This document shows positions 33,477-41,749 of a stretch of DNA of 51,174 nt, piece by piece. The translations under genes and the position numbers were made by a program. The stretch covers positions 1 to 51,174 of the forward strand of contig JAATGU010000159.1 of NCBI GenBank assembly GCA_015654535.1, written 5' to 3'. The notes beneath the pieces are model-generated. The model was not told where the DNA came from. It was given only the letters and a program-made list of their open reading frames with translations, and did not search any database. Positions within the stretch are counted from its first letter, which is position 1, and each line of letters starts with the position of its first letter. This DNA comes from Bacteroidales bacterium. GTDB taxonomy: Bacteria > Bacteroidota > Bacteroidia > Bacteroidales > Bacteroidaceae.

Positions 33477-34166
33477 ATGAGAATACTATTTGTATTAACC
33501 TCTCATGATAAATTGGGGGATACCGGACGTAAGACCGGATTTTGGGTTGAAGAATTTGCTGCACCTTATTATACATTAGCCGATGCAGAGGCAGAAATCA
33601 CATTGGCAACGCCAAAAGGTGGTCAGCCTCCAATAGATCCTTCAAGTGAAGTACCTACTGCACAGACAGAAGCGACCAATCGATTTAATAACGATGAAGC
33701 GCTAAAAAATAAGCTTGCTCACACATTAAAGTTGAGTGAAATAAAAGTAGAAGATTACGATGCAGTCTTTTATCCGGGTGGACATGGACCTTTATGGGAT
33801 TTGGCCAATGATAAAACGTCCATCAGTCTGATAGAGAAATTTTACAATCACGGAAAGCCCTTGGCATTTGTATGCCATGCACCAGGAGTTCTGATTAAAG
33901 TAATAAAGCAAAATGGCGAACCATTGGTAAAAGGAAAAGATATCACCGGATTTTCTAATTCGGAAGAGGAAGCCGTACAATTAACCAAAGTAGTACCTTT
34001 CTTATTGGAAGATGAGTTATCAAAATTAGGTGGTCATTACAGCAAAGGTCCGGATTGGAAATCTTATGTAAAAAAAGATGGTTTGCTAATTACGGGGCAA
34101 AACCCGGCATCATCCGCGGAAGCTGCTAAAGTTTTATTAGAAACACTGCGTTCACATCTTTTTTAA
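33477..34166 (+). CDS. DJ-1/PfpI-superfamily protein (Hsp31-like)
   Basis: A 229-residue class I amidotransferase-like protein. The nucleophile elbow is AFVCHAPGVL; metal/substrate-site motifs match Hsp31/glyoxalase III relatives (KTGFWVEEFAAPYYTLADA with an acidic active-site residue, YPGGHGPLWDL). Such enzymes convert methylglyoxal to lactate or act as protein chaperones or deglycases. Clustered with carbonyl reductases and a nitroreductase, which fits reactive-electrophile defence. Last gene of the set. Confidence 0.92.
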   Translation: MRILFVLTSHDKLGDTGRKTGFWVEEFAAPYYTLADAEAEITLATPKGGQPPIDPSSEVPTAQTEATNRFNNDEALKNKLAHTLKLSEIKVEDYDAVFYPGGHGPLWDLANDKTSISLIEKFYNHGKPLAFVCHAPGVLIKVIKQNGEPLVKGKDITGFSNSEEEAVQLTKVVPFLLEDELSKLGGHYSKGPDWKSYVKKDGLLITGQNPASSAEAAKVLLETLRSHLF

Positions 34167-34395
34167 TAGAATAATATAACATGAACTAAACCTAAAAGGT
34201 CACAAATATTAGAGTCCATACTTAGATTTTCTTTAAAAAGATGAGTAAAGTAGCATTATTACCTCTGGAATTGCTAAATTTCTAAGTAGATTCAGTTAAG
34301 AAATCAAAGTCTTGATTTTGTAAAATATAAAAGAAATGGATGATTTATAAAAGGAAGAATAAATTTTCCTATCTTCGCACAAAACTTATAAATCA

Positions 34396-34587
34396 ATGAA
34401 AAAGAAAAAAAGTAACCCATTACTGGAGTATGTGAAGGCTGCCCGGCGAGGAAGCAGGGAAGCGGAGATTGAGCAATACGGACATCCGATTAATCATCGG
34501 AAAGTAATTCCTTCGAAGAAGGCGTATGATAGAAAGAAAAATAAGGCAGACGATAAGGGTCTGCCTTTATTTATTATATATAATTAA
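34396..34587 (+). CDS. Small basic hypothetical protein, reading frame runs through a terminator
   Basis: A 63-residue Lys/Arg-rich protein (MKKKKSNPLLEYVKAARRGSREAEIE). The GSREAEIE..GHPI pattern looks like a conserved small Bacteroides protein, but no function is known to me. The last 14 or so codons lie in a hairpin that reads as an intrinsic terminator, suggesting the native stop was lost and the C terminus (GLPLFIIYN) is a recent extension. A -7-like TATCTTCG is at 34370-34377. Confidence 0.7.
   Translation: MKKKKSNPLLEYVKAARRGSREAEIEQYGHPINHRKVIPSKKAYDRKKNKADDKGLPLFIIYN
34543..34575 (+). terminator. Intrinsic terminator overlapping a gene end
   Basis: AAGGCAGAC (34543-34551) pairs with GTCTGCCTT (34559-34567), a 9-bp stem with a 7-base loop followed by TATTTATT. 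It lies inside the annotated frame of the small basic protein. Confidence 0.7.
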
Positions 34588-34797
34588 TTGATAAAGAAAA
34601 TAGGTGTTAAGCCAGAATACATTGGTACGATTGTTACAGCCTAATTTTGGTTAATAGATATGGTTAGAATGAAAAAAAACTAAAGAAGGCTATATATTGT
34701 CGACTTTGTTGCGTAATATTGTGGTCTAAAGAAATATAGGATATTAGAGAGATGGTTAAAATAAATTATAAATATATTGATTGCGAATATTTACGGG

Positions 34798-35214
34798 ATG
34801 AAAGATAGTAGCAGCATTGATAGCATATTAAATAATAGAAACATCAAACCAACCTCAATGCGAGAATTGGTTTTAAAAGTTTTGAATGAACAGAAAACAG
34901 CTATTAGTTTAGCTGATTTAGAGCGGAATTTTGAAAAAGCTGATAGAGTTACTCTTTACCGTACCTTAAAGACTTTTGAAAAGAATAAACTTATCCACAG
35001 AATTGACGATGGCTCAGGTTCAATAAAATACGCACTGTGTTTAGAACATTGTCAATGTGAATTAGAAGATCTCCATGTTCACTTTTATTGCGTTAAATGC
35101 AAACAGACATACTGTTTAAAGGATATAAAGATCCCAGAAATAAATTTGCCACTTAACTTTGATTTAGAAAGTGTTAATATGGTTGTAAAAGGTATCTGTC
35201 CAAATTGTAAATGA
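34798..35214 (+). CDS. Fur-family metal-responsive regulator
   Basis: A 138-residue repressor of the Fur/Zur/PerR family. A winged helix (ISLADLERNF, ADRVTLYRTLKTFEKNKLIHRI) is followed by a metal-binding dimerisation domain with HVHFYCVKCKQTYC and a C-terminal CPNC: two CxxC pairs forming a structural zinc site. The start is set at ATG (MKDSSSID) rather than a TTG 21 bases earlier. It sits directly ahead of a heavy-metal efflux operon whose promoter carries a palindrome, so it is probably the local zinc-type sensor. Which metal it senses cannot be read here. Confidence 0.9.
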   Translation: MKDSSSIDSILNNRNIKPTSMRELVLKVLNEQKTAISLADLERNFEKADRVTLYRTLKTFEKNKLIHRIDDGSGSIKYALCLEHCQCELEDLHVHFYCVKCKQTYCLKDIKIPEINLPLNFDLESVNMVVKGICPNCK

Positions 35215-35220
35215 CAACTT

Positions 35221-35235
35221 TGCAATTTGATTGCA
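35221..35235. promoter_or_regulatory. Candidate operator of the Fur-family regulator
   Basis: Perfect inverted repeat TGCAAT-TTG-ATTGCA overlapping the -33 box of the efflux operon promoter, where a bound repressor would block polymerase. Length and symmetry suit a Fur-family dimer. Confidence 0.55.
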
Positions 35236-35255
35236 TAAGATTTTCACTATCTTTG
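35226..35255 (+). promoter_or_regulatory. Bacteroidetes promoter of the metal efflux operon
   Basis: TTTG at 35226-35229 and TATCTTTG at 35248-35255 with 18 bases between, close to the consensus -33/-7 pair. The small lipoprotein ATG follows 14 bases later. Confidence 0.7.
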
Positions 35256-35269
35256 TTTAAAAATAATAA

Positions 35270-35584
35270 ATGAAGCTTCTAGTCCGCATATTATCCATTT
35301 ATATTTTGGTTCTCAGCGCAATTTCTTGCCTTGATGCGCCACGGGACAATATTGCGCATAAGACTGAATTATCACAAAATACAACTGATAATCATTCCAA
35401 CGATATTGACTTTTGTTCGCCATTTTGTGTTTGTGATTGTTGTGTTTCCCCCATAATTTCTCAAATTGTTTTTTTTCACTTTAGCAGTTTTCTATTCTCA
35501 CAAGAAAGAATTTATTTAGCATTTAAATCTGCTTGCATATCTTCCAATCTTACTACCGTTTGGCAGCCGCCTAAATTAAGTTAA
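35270..35584 (+). CDS. Small Cys-rich secreted protein (DUF6660-like)
   Basis: A 104-residue protein with a signal sequence MKLLVRILSIYILVLSAISC (possible acylated Cys20) and a cysteine cluster FCSPFCVCDCC at about 48-58. Small proteins with this cluster sit just upstream of CusA/CzcA-type pumps in many Bacteroidetes. I infer a periplasmic metal-binding role. First gene of the efflux operon. Confidence 0.75.
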   Translation: MKLLVRILSIYILVLSAISCLDAPRDNIAHKTELSQNTTDNHSNDIDFCSPFCVCDCCVSPIISQIVFFHFSSFLFSQERIYLAFKSACISSNLTTVWQPPKLS

Positions 35585-35674
35585 TACAAGATTATTTCTA
35601 TATTCTTTATTTATGATTTCCAAGTATTTAGGGAATCATAATTACTAGTATTAACTTTTTTATAAGTATATATT

Positions 35675-38600
35675 ATGATAGAGCGTATCATTAAATTTTC
35701 AATAAAAAACAAATTTATTATAGGACTATTTGTAATTGGGTTGATTGGCTGGGGAACCTACTCTTTAACCCAACTACCTATTGATGCAACCCCAGACATT
35801 ACAAATAATCAGGTGCAGGTTATTTCACTTGCTCCTTCTTTAGCTGTACAGGAAGTCGAAAGTTTTATAACAGCACCTATTGAGGTTTCAGTAGCGAATA
35901 TTCCTGATATTATTGAGCTTCGATCAATATCCCGTCTAGGATTATCTGTAATAACAGTAGTATTTAAAGATGGCGTTGATATTTACTGGGCAAGGCAGCA
36001 GTTAAGTGAACGTCTAAAAGAAGCTGAAGAGTCCATACCAGCCGGACTTGCACAAATTTCCCTCGCACCTATTTCTACTGGTCTGGGAGAGATATATCAA
36101 TATCGGTTGGCTGTAGAAAAAGGGTACGAGCACAAATATTCCGCTATGGAGCTAAGGACCCTTCAGGATTGGACTATCCGTCGTGAAATGCTTGGTACTG
36201 CAGGTGTAGCGGATATAAACAGTTATGGAGGCTTTGTAAAACAGTACGAAATAGCAGTGAATCCGGAAAAACTTAGGAGCATGAATCTTACATTAACCGA
36301 TATCTTTAGTGCTCTCGAAAAAAACAATGAAAATACTGGTAGTGCTTACATTGATAAAAAAACAACTGCATACTTTATTCGTGGTATTGGTTTAGTTAAA
36401 TCTCTAGGAGATATTGAAAAAATTGTGGTTAAAACCAATTCTTCAGGTATGCCTGTTTTAATTAGGGATATCGCAACCGTTCAATATGGAAGTTCTACAA
36501 GGTACGGAGCATTTGTTGTTGATACTGCAGAAGCCGTAGGAGGAGTTGTGATGATGCTCAAAGGTGCCAATGCACACGAAGTTGTTAAAAACGTTGAAAC
36601 TCGTATTCAATCTATTCAAAAATCACTGCCCAAGGGAGTTAAAATTGAACCTTTTTTGAACCGTTCGGATTTGGTGGGTCGTGCCATTGGAACAGTTGCC
36701 AGGAACCTAGTTGAAGGAGCGTTAATTGTTATCTTTATTTTGGTATTATTTCTGGGTAACATGAGAGCTGGATTGATTGTAGCATCGGTTATTCCGCTTT
36801 CTTTACTATTTGCAATTTCACTGATGAATATTTTTGGTGTATCCGGCAATTTAATGAGCTTGGGTGCTATTGATTTCGGGCTAATTGTAGATGGTGCGGT
36901 AATCATTGTTGAAAGTGTTGTTCACCGAATCTCAATGAGTAAACGGCACCATGTAGGTATTTCAAGACTCTCTCAACATCAAATGGATGAAACCGTATTT
37001 GAATCGGCTAAACAAATGATGAGTAGTGCTACTTTTGGACAAATCATTATTCTGATTGTTTATGTACCAATTATGGTCTTAGTTGGTATTGAAGGTAAAA
37101 TGTTCCGTCCTATGGCACAAGTTGTAGCATTCGCATTGATAGGTGCAACCCTTCTTTCATTGACTTATGTACCCATGGCTTCAACTTTATTTTTGAGTAA
37201 AAATACCGAGCATAAACCAAATCTTTCTGATAAAATGATGGATTGGTTTTACAAAATATTTAAACCAGTTATCCATTTTGCTTTAAAACGTAAATCGATT
37301 ATAATAATTCCTGTAATATTGATTTTCGTTATTAGTTTATTCATTTTTAATAAAATGGGAGGCGAATTTATTCCTCAGCTTGAAGAAGGAGACCTTGCAG
37401 CAGGAGTGATTACTTTACAGGGAGGTTCACTTAGTAATACGGTTAATATGGTTGAAAAAGCCAATAAAATATTGCTCGACAATTTCCCCGAAATAAAGCA
37501 TACCGTTTGTAAAATTGGTGCTGGCGAAATACCAACTGACCCTACCCCCATGGAAACTGGTGATTATATTATTACTCTCAAAGACAAAAGCGAATGGACT
37601 TCTGCCAAAACTCGTGAAGAGTTGATACAAAAAATGGAAGAAGCATTGATTCCCTTAGCAGGTGTTAAATTTGAATTCCAACAGCCTATTCAAATGCGCA
37701 CTAACGAATTACTTTCTGGTTCAAAACAGGATATTTCAATAAAAATATTTGGTGATGACTTGAATAAATTAGCTGAAAAAGCCTCTGAAGTGGAGGAAAT
37801 CATTCAGAACATCCAAGGCGTTGAAGACATTAATGTTGAAAAAGTGACTGGATTGGCACAAATCCAGGTGAACTATAACCGAGACCGATTAGCACAATAC
37901 GGCCTTTCAATTGAAGATGCAAATCGTGTGTTACGAACTGCTTTTGCAGGAAGTCAGGCAGGGGTTGTGTTTGACGAAGAAAAACGCTTCGGGTTGGTAG
38001 TGCGTTTGGATAAAGATTATCGACAAAATATTGAAGACGTGAAGAATCTTTCAATTGCTTTACCCAATGGAGGGCAAATTCCATTAGAGCAGTTTGCCGA
38101 TGTTGATATAAAATCTGGTCCTGCACAGGTTACACGTGAAAATACCAAACGTCGGATAACCATTGGATTTAATGTTCGTAATCGTGATATTGAAAGTGTT
38201 ATAAACGATGTAAACAAACAGATTGATAAAAAAGTGTTATTGCCAACGGGTTACTATGTAAAATATGGCGGTCAATTTCAGAACCTTCAAGCTGCAAAAG
38301 CTCGCTTGGCCGTTGCTGTTCCAATAGCTTTGTTACTCATATTTATACTCCTGTTTTTTGCATTTCATTCTGTAAAACAAGCCTTGCTAATATATTCAGC
38401 TGTTCCGATGTCGCTCATTGGAGGTATTTTTGCATTATGGTTGAGAGGGATGAATTTCTCTATATCGGCAGGCGTTGGTTTTATTGCTTTATTTGGTATT
38501 GCAGTTCTTAATGGTATTGTGCTTATTGCTGAATTCAATCACCTTGAAAAGGAAGGGATTGCCGATATTAATGAACGAGTGTTAAAAGGCCTTGAAACGC

Positions 38601-40066
38601 GATTACGTCCAGTAATGATGACAGCTTTCGTAGCTTCACTTGGATTTTTACCTATGGCAATATCAACCTCCGCCGGCGCAGAAGTCCAAAAACCTTTGGC
38701 AACAGTAGTAATTGGAGGACTAATTACTGCTACTTTGCTGACATTAATAGTTTTGCCAATCTTTTATATTTTCTTTTCATCTTTTTCTTTTAAGTCGTTG
38801 TTTAAACGGAAATCGGTAAAGACGTTGTCTATATTGCTCTTATTAACAATAGGCTCGTCTTATTCTAATACGATCAATGCACAGCAATTCGAAACCATTA
38901 ATTTGAAACAAGCTGTTCAGATTGCTCTTGATAGTAATTTGGTTGTACGTTCATCCGTATATTCTGTAGACGTTCAGAAAGCCTTAAAGAGTGCTTCGTG
39001 GGATATCCCCAAAACACAAATTGATGGAGAGTATGGCCAAATTAATTCATATACAAAAGACAATAGTTACAGCATTTCACAATCATTCGCTTTTCCAACG
39101 GTATATATAAACCAACACAAGCTGGCAAAGGCCAATATTAAAAGTAGCGAATGGCAATTAAAAACTTCGCAACTAGAAATAGCCACACAGGTGAAACAGG
39201 TTTATTGGCAATTGGCTTATCTTTATTCTAAACAAAAATTGTTTGTGCATCAGGATAGCTTATATTTTGGTTTTCTGAAAGCGGCAGAACTCAGAGAAAA
39301 AACAGGTGAAACAAATCGCCTCGAAATGATTTCTGCTCGTTCACAAAGTCTCGAAGTTAAAAACCAATTACGACAAATCAATGCGGATCTGATAATTTGT
39401 AACCAAAAGCTACAAACTATATTAAATACTGAGATGCCCCTATACCCAGCTGATACAGTGTTACATCGTATTGACTATTATCACGTTATCGATAGTTCTG
39501 CATTAGCAGAAAATCCTTCGGTTGGATATGCCAAACAACAAGTTGAAGTTTCTCGATTGGAAAAGAAACTGGAAAGTAGTCGCATGTTGCCTGATTTTAG
39601 TTTAGGGTATTCCAGTCAAACCATGAAGGGTAGTCAGGAAGTGAACGGAGTTCCACGTACTTTTGGCGCCGATGACCGTTTAACTAATATTCAAATAGGT
39701 ATTGCTGTCCCATTGTGGTTTGCGCCTTACAAGGCAAAGACGAAGGCTGCTAAGTTTAAAGAACAGATTGCTCAAACAAATGCCGAGTATTATACCAAAT
39801 CACTTTCAAGTAATTATCGTTATTTATTGTTAGAATACAGCAAGAACAGTAATAACATTGACTATTACGAGAAGCAGGCAATCCCTGAGGCTGATTTGAT
39901 AATTGAACAATCCACACGCAGCTATAATGAAGGCGCTATGAATTACCTTGATTATATACTGAACCTAAATCGTGCATTAAATATAAAACAGAATTATCTA
40001 GATGCATTGAACAATTACAATCAAACCATTATTTCCATTGACTTTATTACAGGTAAAATCTTTTAA
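35675..40066 (+). CDS. czcA: CzcA-type heavy-metal RND pump fused to a CzcC/TolC-like outer-membrane protein
   Basis: A 1463-residue fusion. Residues 1 to about 1040 form a complete HME-RND proton/metal antiporter: MIERIIKFSIKNKFIIG, YLTQLPIDATPDITNNQV-like first loop, and the motif DFGLIVDGAVIIVES in helix 4 typical of divalent-cation pumps. After FKRKSVKTLS a hydrophobic, signal-peptide-like stretch ends in INAQQ near 1068. The rest is a CzcC/TolC-family coiled-coil channel (INLKQAVQIALDSNLVV, NYLDYILNLNRALNIKQNYLDALNNYNQTI). Such fusions recur in Bacteroidetes; cleavage at the internal signal would yield two proteins. It exports Zn, Cd, Co or similar ions with the downstream CzcB. Confidence 0.93.
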   Translation: MIERIIKFSIKNKFIIGLFVIGLIGWGTYSLTQLPIDATPDITNNQVQVISLAPSLAVQEVESFITAPIEVSVANIPDIIELRSISRLGLSVITVVFKDGVDIYWARQQLSERLKEAEESIPAGLAQISLAPISTGLGEIYQYRLAVEKGYEHKYSAMELRTLQDWTIRREMLGTAGVADINSYGGFVKQYEIAVNPEKLRSMNLTLTDIFSALEKNNENTGSAYIDKKTTAYFIRGIGLVKSLGDIEKIVVKTNSSGMPVLIRDIATVQYGSSTRYGAFVVDTAEAVGGVVMMLKGANAHEVVKNVETRIQSIQKSLPKGVKIEPFLNRSDLVGRAIGTVARNLVEGALIVIFILVLFLGNMRAGLIVASVIPLSLLFAISLMNIFGVSGNLMSLGAIDFGLIVDGAVIIVESVVHRISMSKRHHVGISRLSQHQMDETVFESAKQMMSSATFGQIIILIVYVPIMVLVGIEGKMFRPMAQVVAFALIGATLLSLTYVPMASTLFLSKNTEHKPNLSDKMMDWFYKIFKPVIHFALKRKSIIIIPVILIFVISLFIFNKMGGEFIPQLEEGDLAAGVITLQGGSLSNTVNMVEKANKILLDNFPEIKHTVCKIGAGEIPTDPTPMETGDYIITLKDKSEWTSAKTREELIQKMEEALIPLAGVKFEFQQPIQMRTNELLSGSKQDISIKIFGDDLNKLAEKASEVEEIIQNIQGVEDINVEKVTGLAQIQVNYNRDRLAQYGLSIEDANRVLRTAFAGSQAGVVFDEEKRFGLVVRLDKDYRQNIEDVKNLSIALPNGGQIPLEQFADVDIKSGPAQVTRENTKRRITIGFNVRNRDIESVINDVNKQIDKKVLLPTGYYVKYGGQFQNLQAAKARLAVAVPIALLLIFILLFFAFHSVKQALLIYSAVPMSLIGGIFALWLRGMNFSISAGVGFIALFGIAVLNGIVLIAEFNHLEKEGIADINERVLKGLETRLRPVMMTAFVASLGFLPMAISTSAGAEVQKPLATVVIGGLITATLLTLIVLPIFYIFFSSFSFKSLFKRKSVKTLSILLLLTIGSSYSNTINAQQFETINLKQAVQIALDSNLVVRSSVYSVDVQKALKSASWDIPKTQIDGEYGQINSYTKDNSYSISQSFAFPTVYINQHKLAKANIKSSEWQLKTSQLEIATQVKQVYWQLAYLYSKQKLFVHQDSLYFGFLKAAELREKTGETNRLEMISARSQSLEVKNQLRQINADLIICNQKLQTILNTEMPLYPADTVLHRIDYYHVIDSSALAENPSVGYAKQQVEVSRLEKKLESSRMLPDFSLGYSSQTMKGSQEVNGVPRTFGADDRLTNIQIGIAVPLWFAPYKAKTKAAKFKEQIAQTNAEYYTKSLSSNYRYLLLEYSKNSNNIDYYEKQAIPEADLIIEQSTRSYNEGAMNYLDYILNLNRALNIKQNYLDALNNYNQTIISIDFITGKIF

Positions 40067-40079
40067 AAATGTAAGCATT

Positions 40080-41264
40080 ATGACAAAAAATAAATTCATA
40101 TCATCAATCACTATTTTACTTTTTTCCGTTGTCTCAGTTTCATGCAACGGAGAAAAAAAAGCAGGAAGCGAAAAAAAAGAAATCGAGATTATTCCTGAAT
40201 ATATTGTAGAGTTACGAGCTGATCAGATAAAACTTGCTAACATCGAAACCGGGACAATTGAATTTCGTTCATTAAGCGGCACTCTTAAAGTAAACGGTAC
40301 TATTGCATCGGCACCCCAAAACCTGGCTATGGTTAGTATGCCTTTGGGAGGCTTTGTAAAGAGCACATCACTTATGCCCGGAAATTCAGTGAACAAAGGA
40401 CAGACACTTGCTATTATCGAGAATCAAGAATTTATAAATATTCAGCAAGATTATCTAGTGGCAAAAAGTAAACTTGAATACGCTGTGGCAGATTACAAAC
40501 GACAAAACGAATTAAGCAAGAATGATATATCTTCCAAGAAAAATGTGCAACTAGTTACGGCCGAATATAAAAGCCTCAAAGTTCAGGTAAAAGCGTTAGA
40601 ACAAAAACTTAAACTCATTGGCATTGATCCATCTAAATTGAGCGACAATAACATCAAACGCTCAACAGCATTGGTTTCGCCTATTTCGGGTTATGTAAAA
40701 ACAGTGAATGTAAGTATTGGAAAATCGGTTTCGTCATCCGATATATTATTTGAAATAGTGAATCTCAACAAACTTTTTGTAGAACTTACACTTTTCGAGA
40801 AAGATGCTACTAAGGTATCAAAAGGTCAGGAAATACGCTTTTTTATCAACAATGAAACAGAGCAACATAAAGCGATAATTTACCAAACCGCAAAAGCTAT
40901 TGATTCAGATAAAACTTACAAAGTATATGCAAATGTTCAGAGCACATGCAAGAATGTGCTACCTGGTATGTATGTTAATGCAATTATTGAAACTTCAAGC
41001 AATAAAGTTATATCTGTACCTAATGAGGCCATTGTAAATTTTGAAAGCAAAGATTATATTTTTGCTTTCGAAAAAAACAAAATGGAGAGTGGCAAATCTT
41101 TTACCGAATACCGTATGATTCAAGTCCAGAAAGGTGTAACCGATAGTGGATATACTGAGATCACTTTGCCAGAAAACTTTAATTATAAAACTGAAAAAAT
41201 TGTTCTAAAAGGTGCATATAACTTGCTTTCAGCTAAGAAAAACGCAGGCGAAATGAGTTGCTAG
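40080..41264 (+). CDS. czcB: CzcB-type periplasmic adaptor of the RND pump
   Basis: Membrane-fusion protein of 394 residues linking the inner-membrane pump to the outer-membrane channel. A lipobox VVSVSC places it on the membrane. The lipoyl/barrel-sandwich halves flank a coiled coil (IENQEFINIQQDYLVAKSKLEYAVADYKRQNEL), followed by VSPISGYVKTVNVSIGKSVSSSD and a beta barrel. Start set at MTKNKFISS; the longer ORF extends into the end of czcA. Confidence 0.93.
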   Translation: MTKNKFISSITILLFSVVSVSCNGEKKAGSEKKEIEIIPEYIVELRADQIKLANIETGTIEFRSLSGTLKVNGTIASAPQNLAMVSMPLGGFVKSTSLMPGNSVNKGQTLAIIENQEFINIQQDYLVAKSKLEYAVADYKRQNELSKNDISSKKNVQLVTAEYKSLKVQVKALEQKLKLIGIDPSKLSDNNIKRSTALVSPISGYVKTVNVSIGKSVSSSDILFEIVNLNKLFVELTLFEKDATKVSKGQEIRFFINNETEQHKAIIYQTAKAIDSDKTYKVYANVQSTCKNVLPGMYVNAIIETSSNKVISVPNEAIVNFESKDYIFAFEKNKMESGKSFTEYRMIQVQKGVTDSGYTEITLPENFNYKTEKIVLKGAYNLLSAKKNAGEMSC

Positions 41265-41292
41265 TTTGATAATTCACATAATAAATACAACT

Positions 41293-41625
41293 ATGAAAGA
41301 GATAAAAGCTATAGTTAAATATTTCAAGGCGAATGATATTTTAAGTCAATTACTTGAATCAGGTTATCCGAATATAACAATCTCACTGGCAGAAGGAACT
41401 GGGAGATTTAAAGATATCGATTCGTCAATTTCAACTCGTTTTTCAGTTACAGACAGTAAAGTCGCTGTAATTGAAATTGTGTGCAATGATAATGAGGTTG
41501 AAAATATCGTGAGTATTATTTCCTTGAAGGGACGAACGGGTAATCCTGGCGATGGCATAATTACAGTTTCTGAAGTCGCTAAAGTTTATAGGGTAAAAAC
41601 AGGCCAGGAAAACGGTGAGGACTAA
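41293..41625 (+). CDS. PII-like signalling protein of the metal-efflux type
   Basis: A 110-residue protein with PII fold features: KEIKAIVKYFKANDILSQLLESGYPNITI at the N terminus and a C-terminal GRTGNPGDGIITVSEVAKVYRVKTGQ that parallels the TGxxGDGxIFV..VxxxxRIRTGE of GlnB/GlnK. The T-loop is short and lacks the uridylylated Tyr. A PII group linked to CzcABC pumps has been described (PII-NG), and this gene fits it. Likely a nucleotide-responsive modulator of the pump. Start at ATG MKEIKAI; a TTG 27 bases earlier was rejected. Confidence 0.82.
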   Translation: MKEIKAIVKYFKANDILSQLLESGYPNITISLAEGTGRFKDIDSSISTRFSVTDSKVAVIEIVCNDNEVENIVSIISLKGRTGNPGDGIITVSEVAKVYRVKTGQENGED

Positions 41626-41630
41626 TTCTA

Positions 41631-41669
41631 AATTAAAGACTGTCTGTATTTGTTGGACAGTCTTTAATT
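41631..41669 (+). terminator. Perfect 14-bp stem-loop between the PII-like gene and the ATPase gene
   Basis: AATTAAAGACTGTC (41631-41644) pairs perfectly with 41656-41669 around an 11-base loop. It starts 6 bases after the PII-like stop and ends 80 bases before the ATPase start, dividing the operon. U-rich positions are within the right arm rather than after it. Confidence 0.6.
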
Positions 41670-41749
41670 ATACAATACATTTTAAGTTACTTATAATTAA
41701 TAATATTTTCAGTGATGCTGAAAATGAAAAATAAAAAGATTATCTAAAA

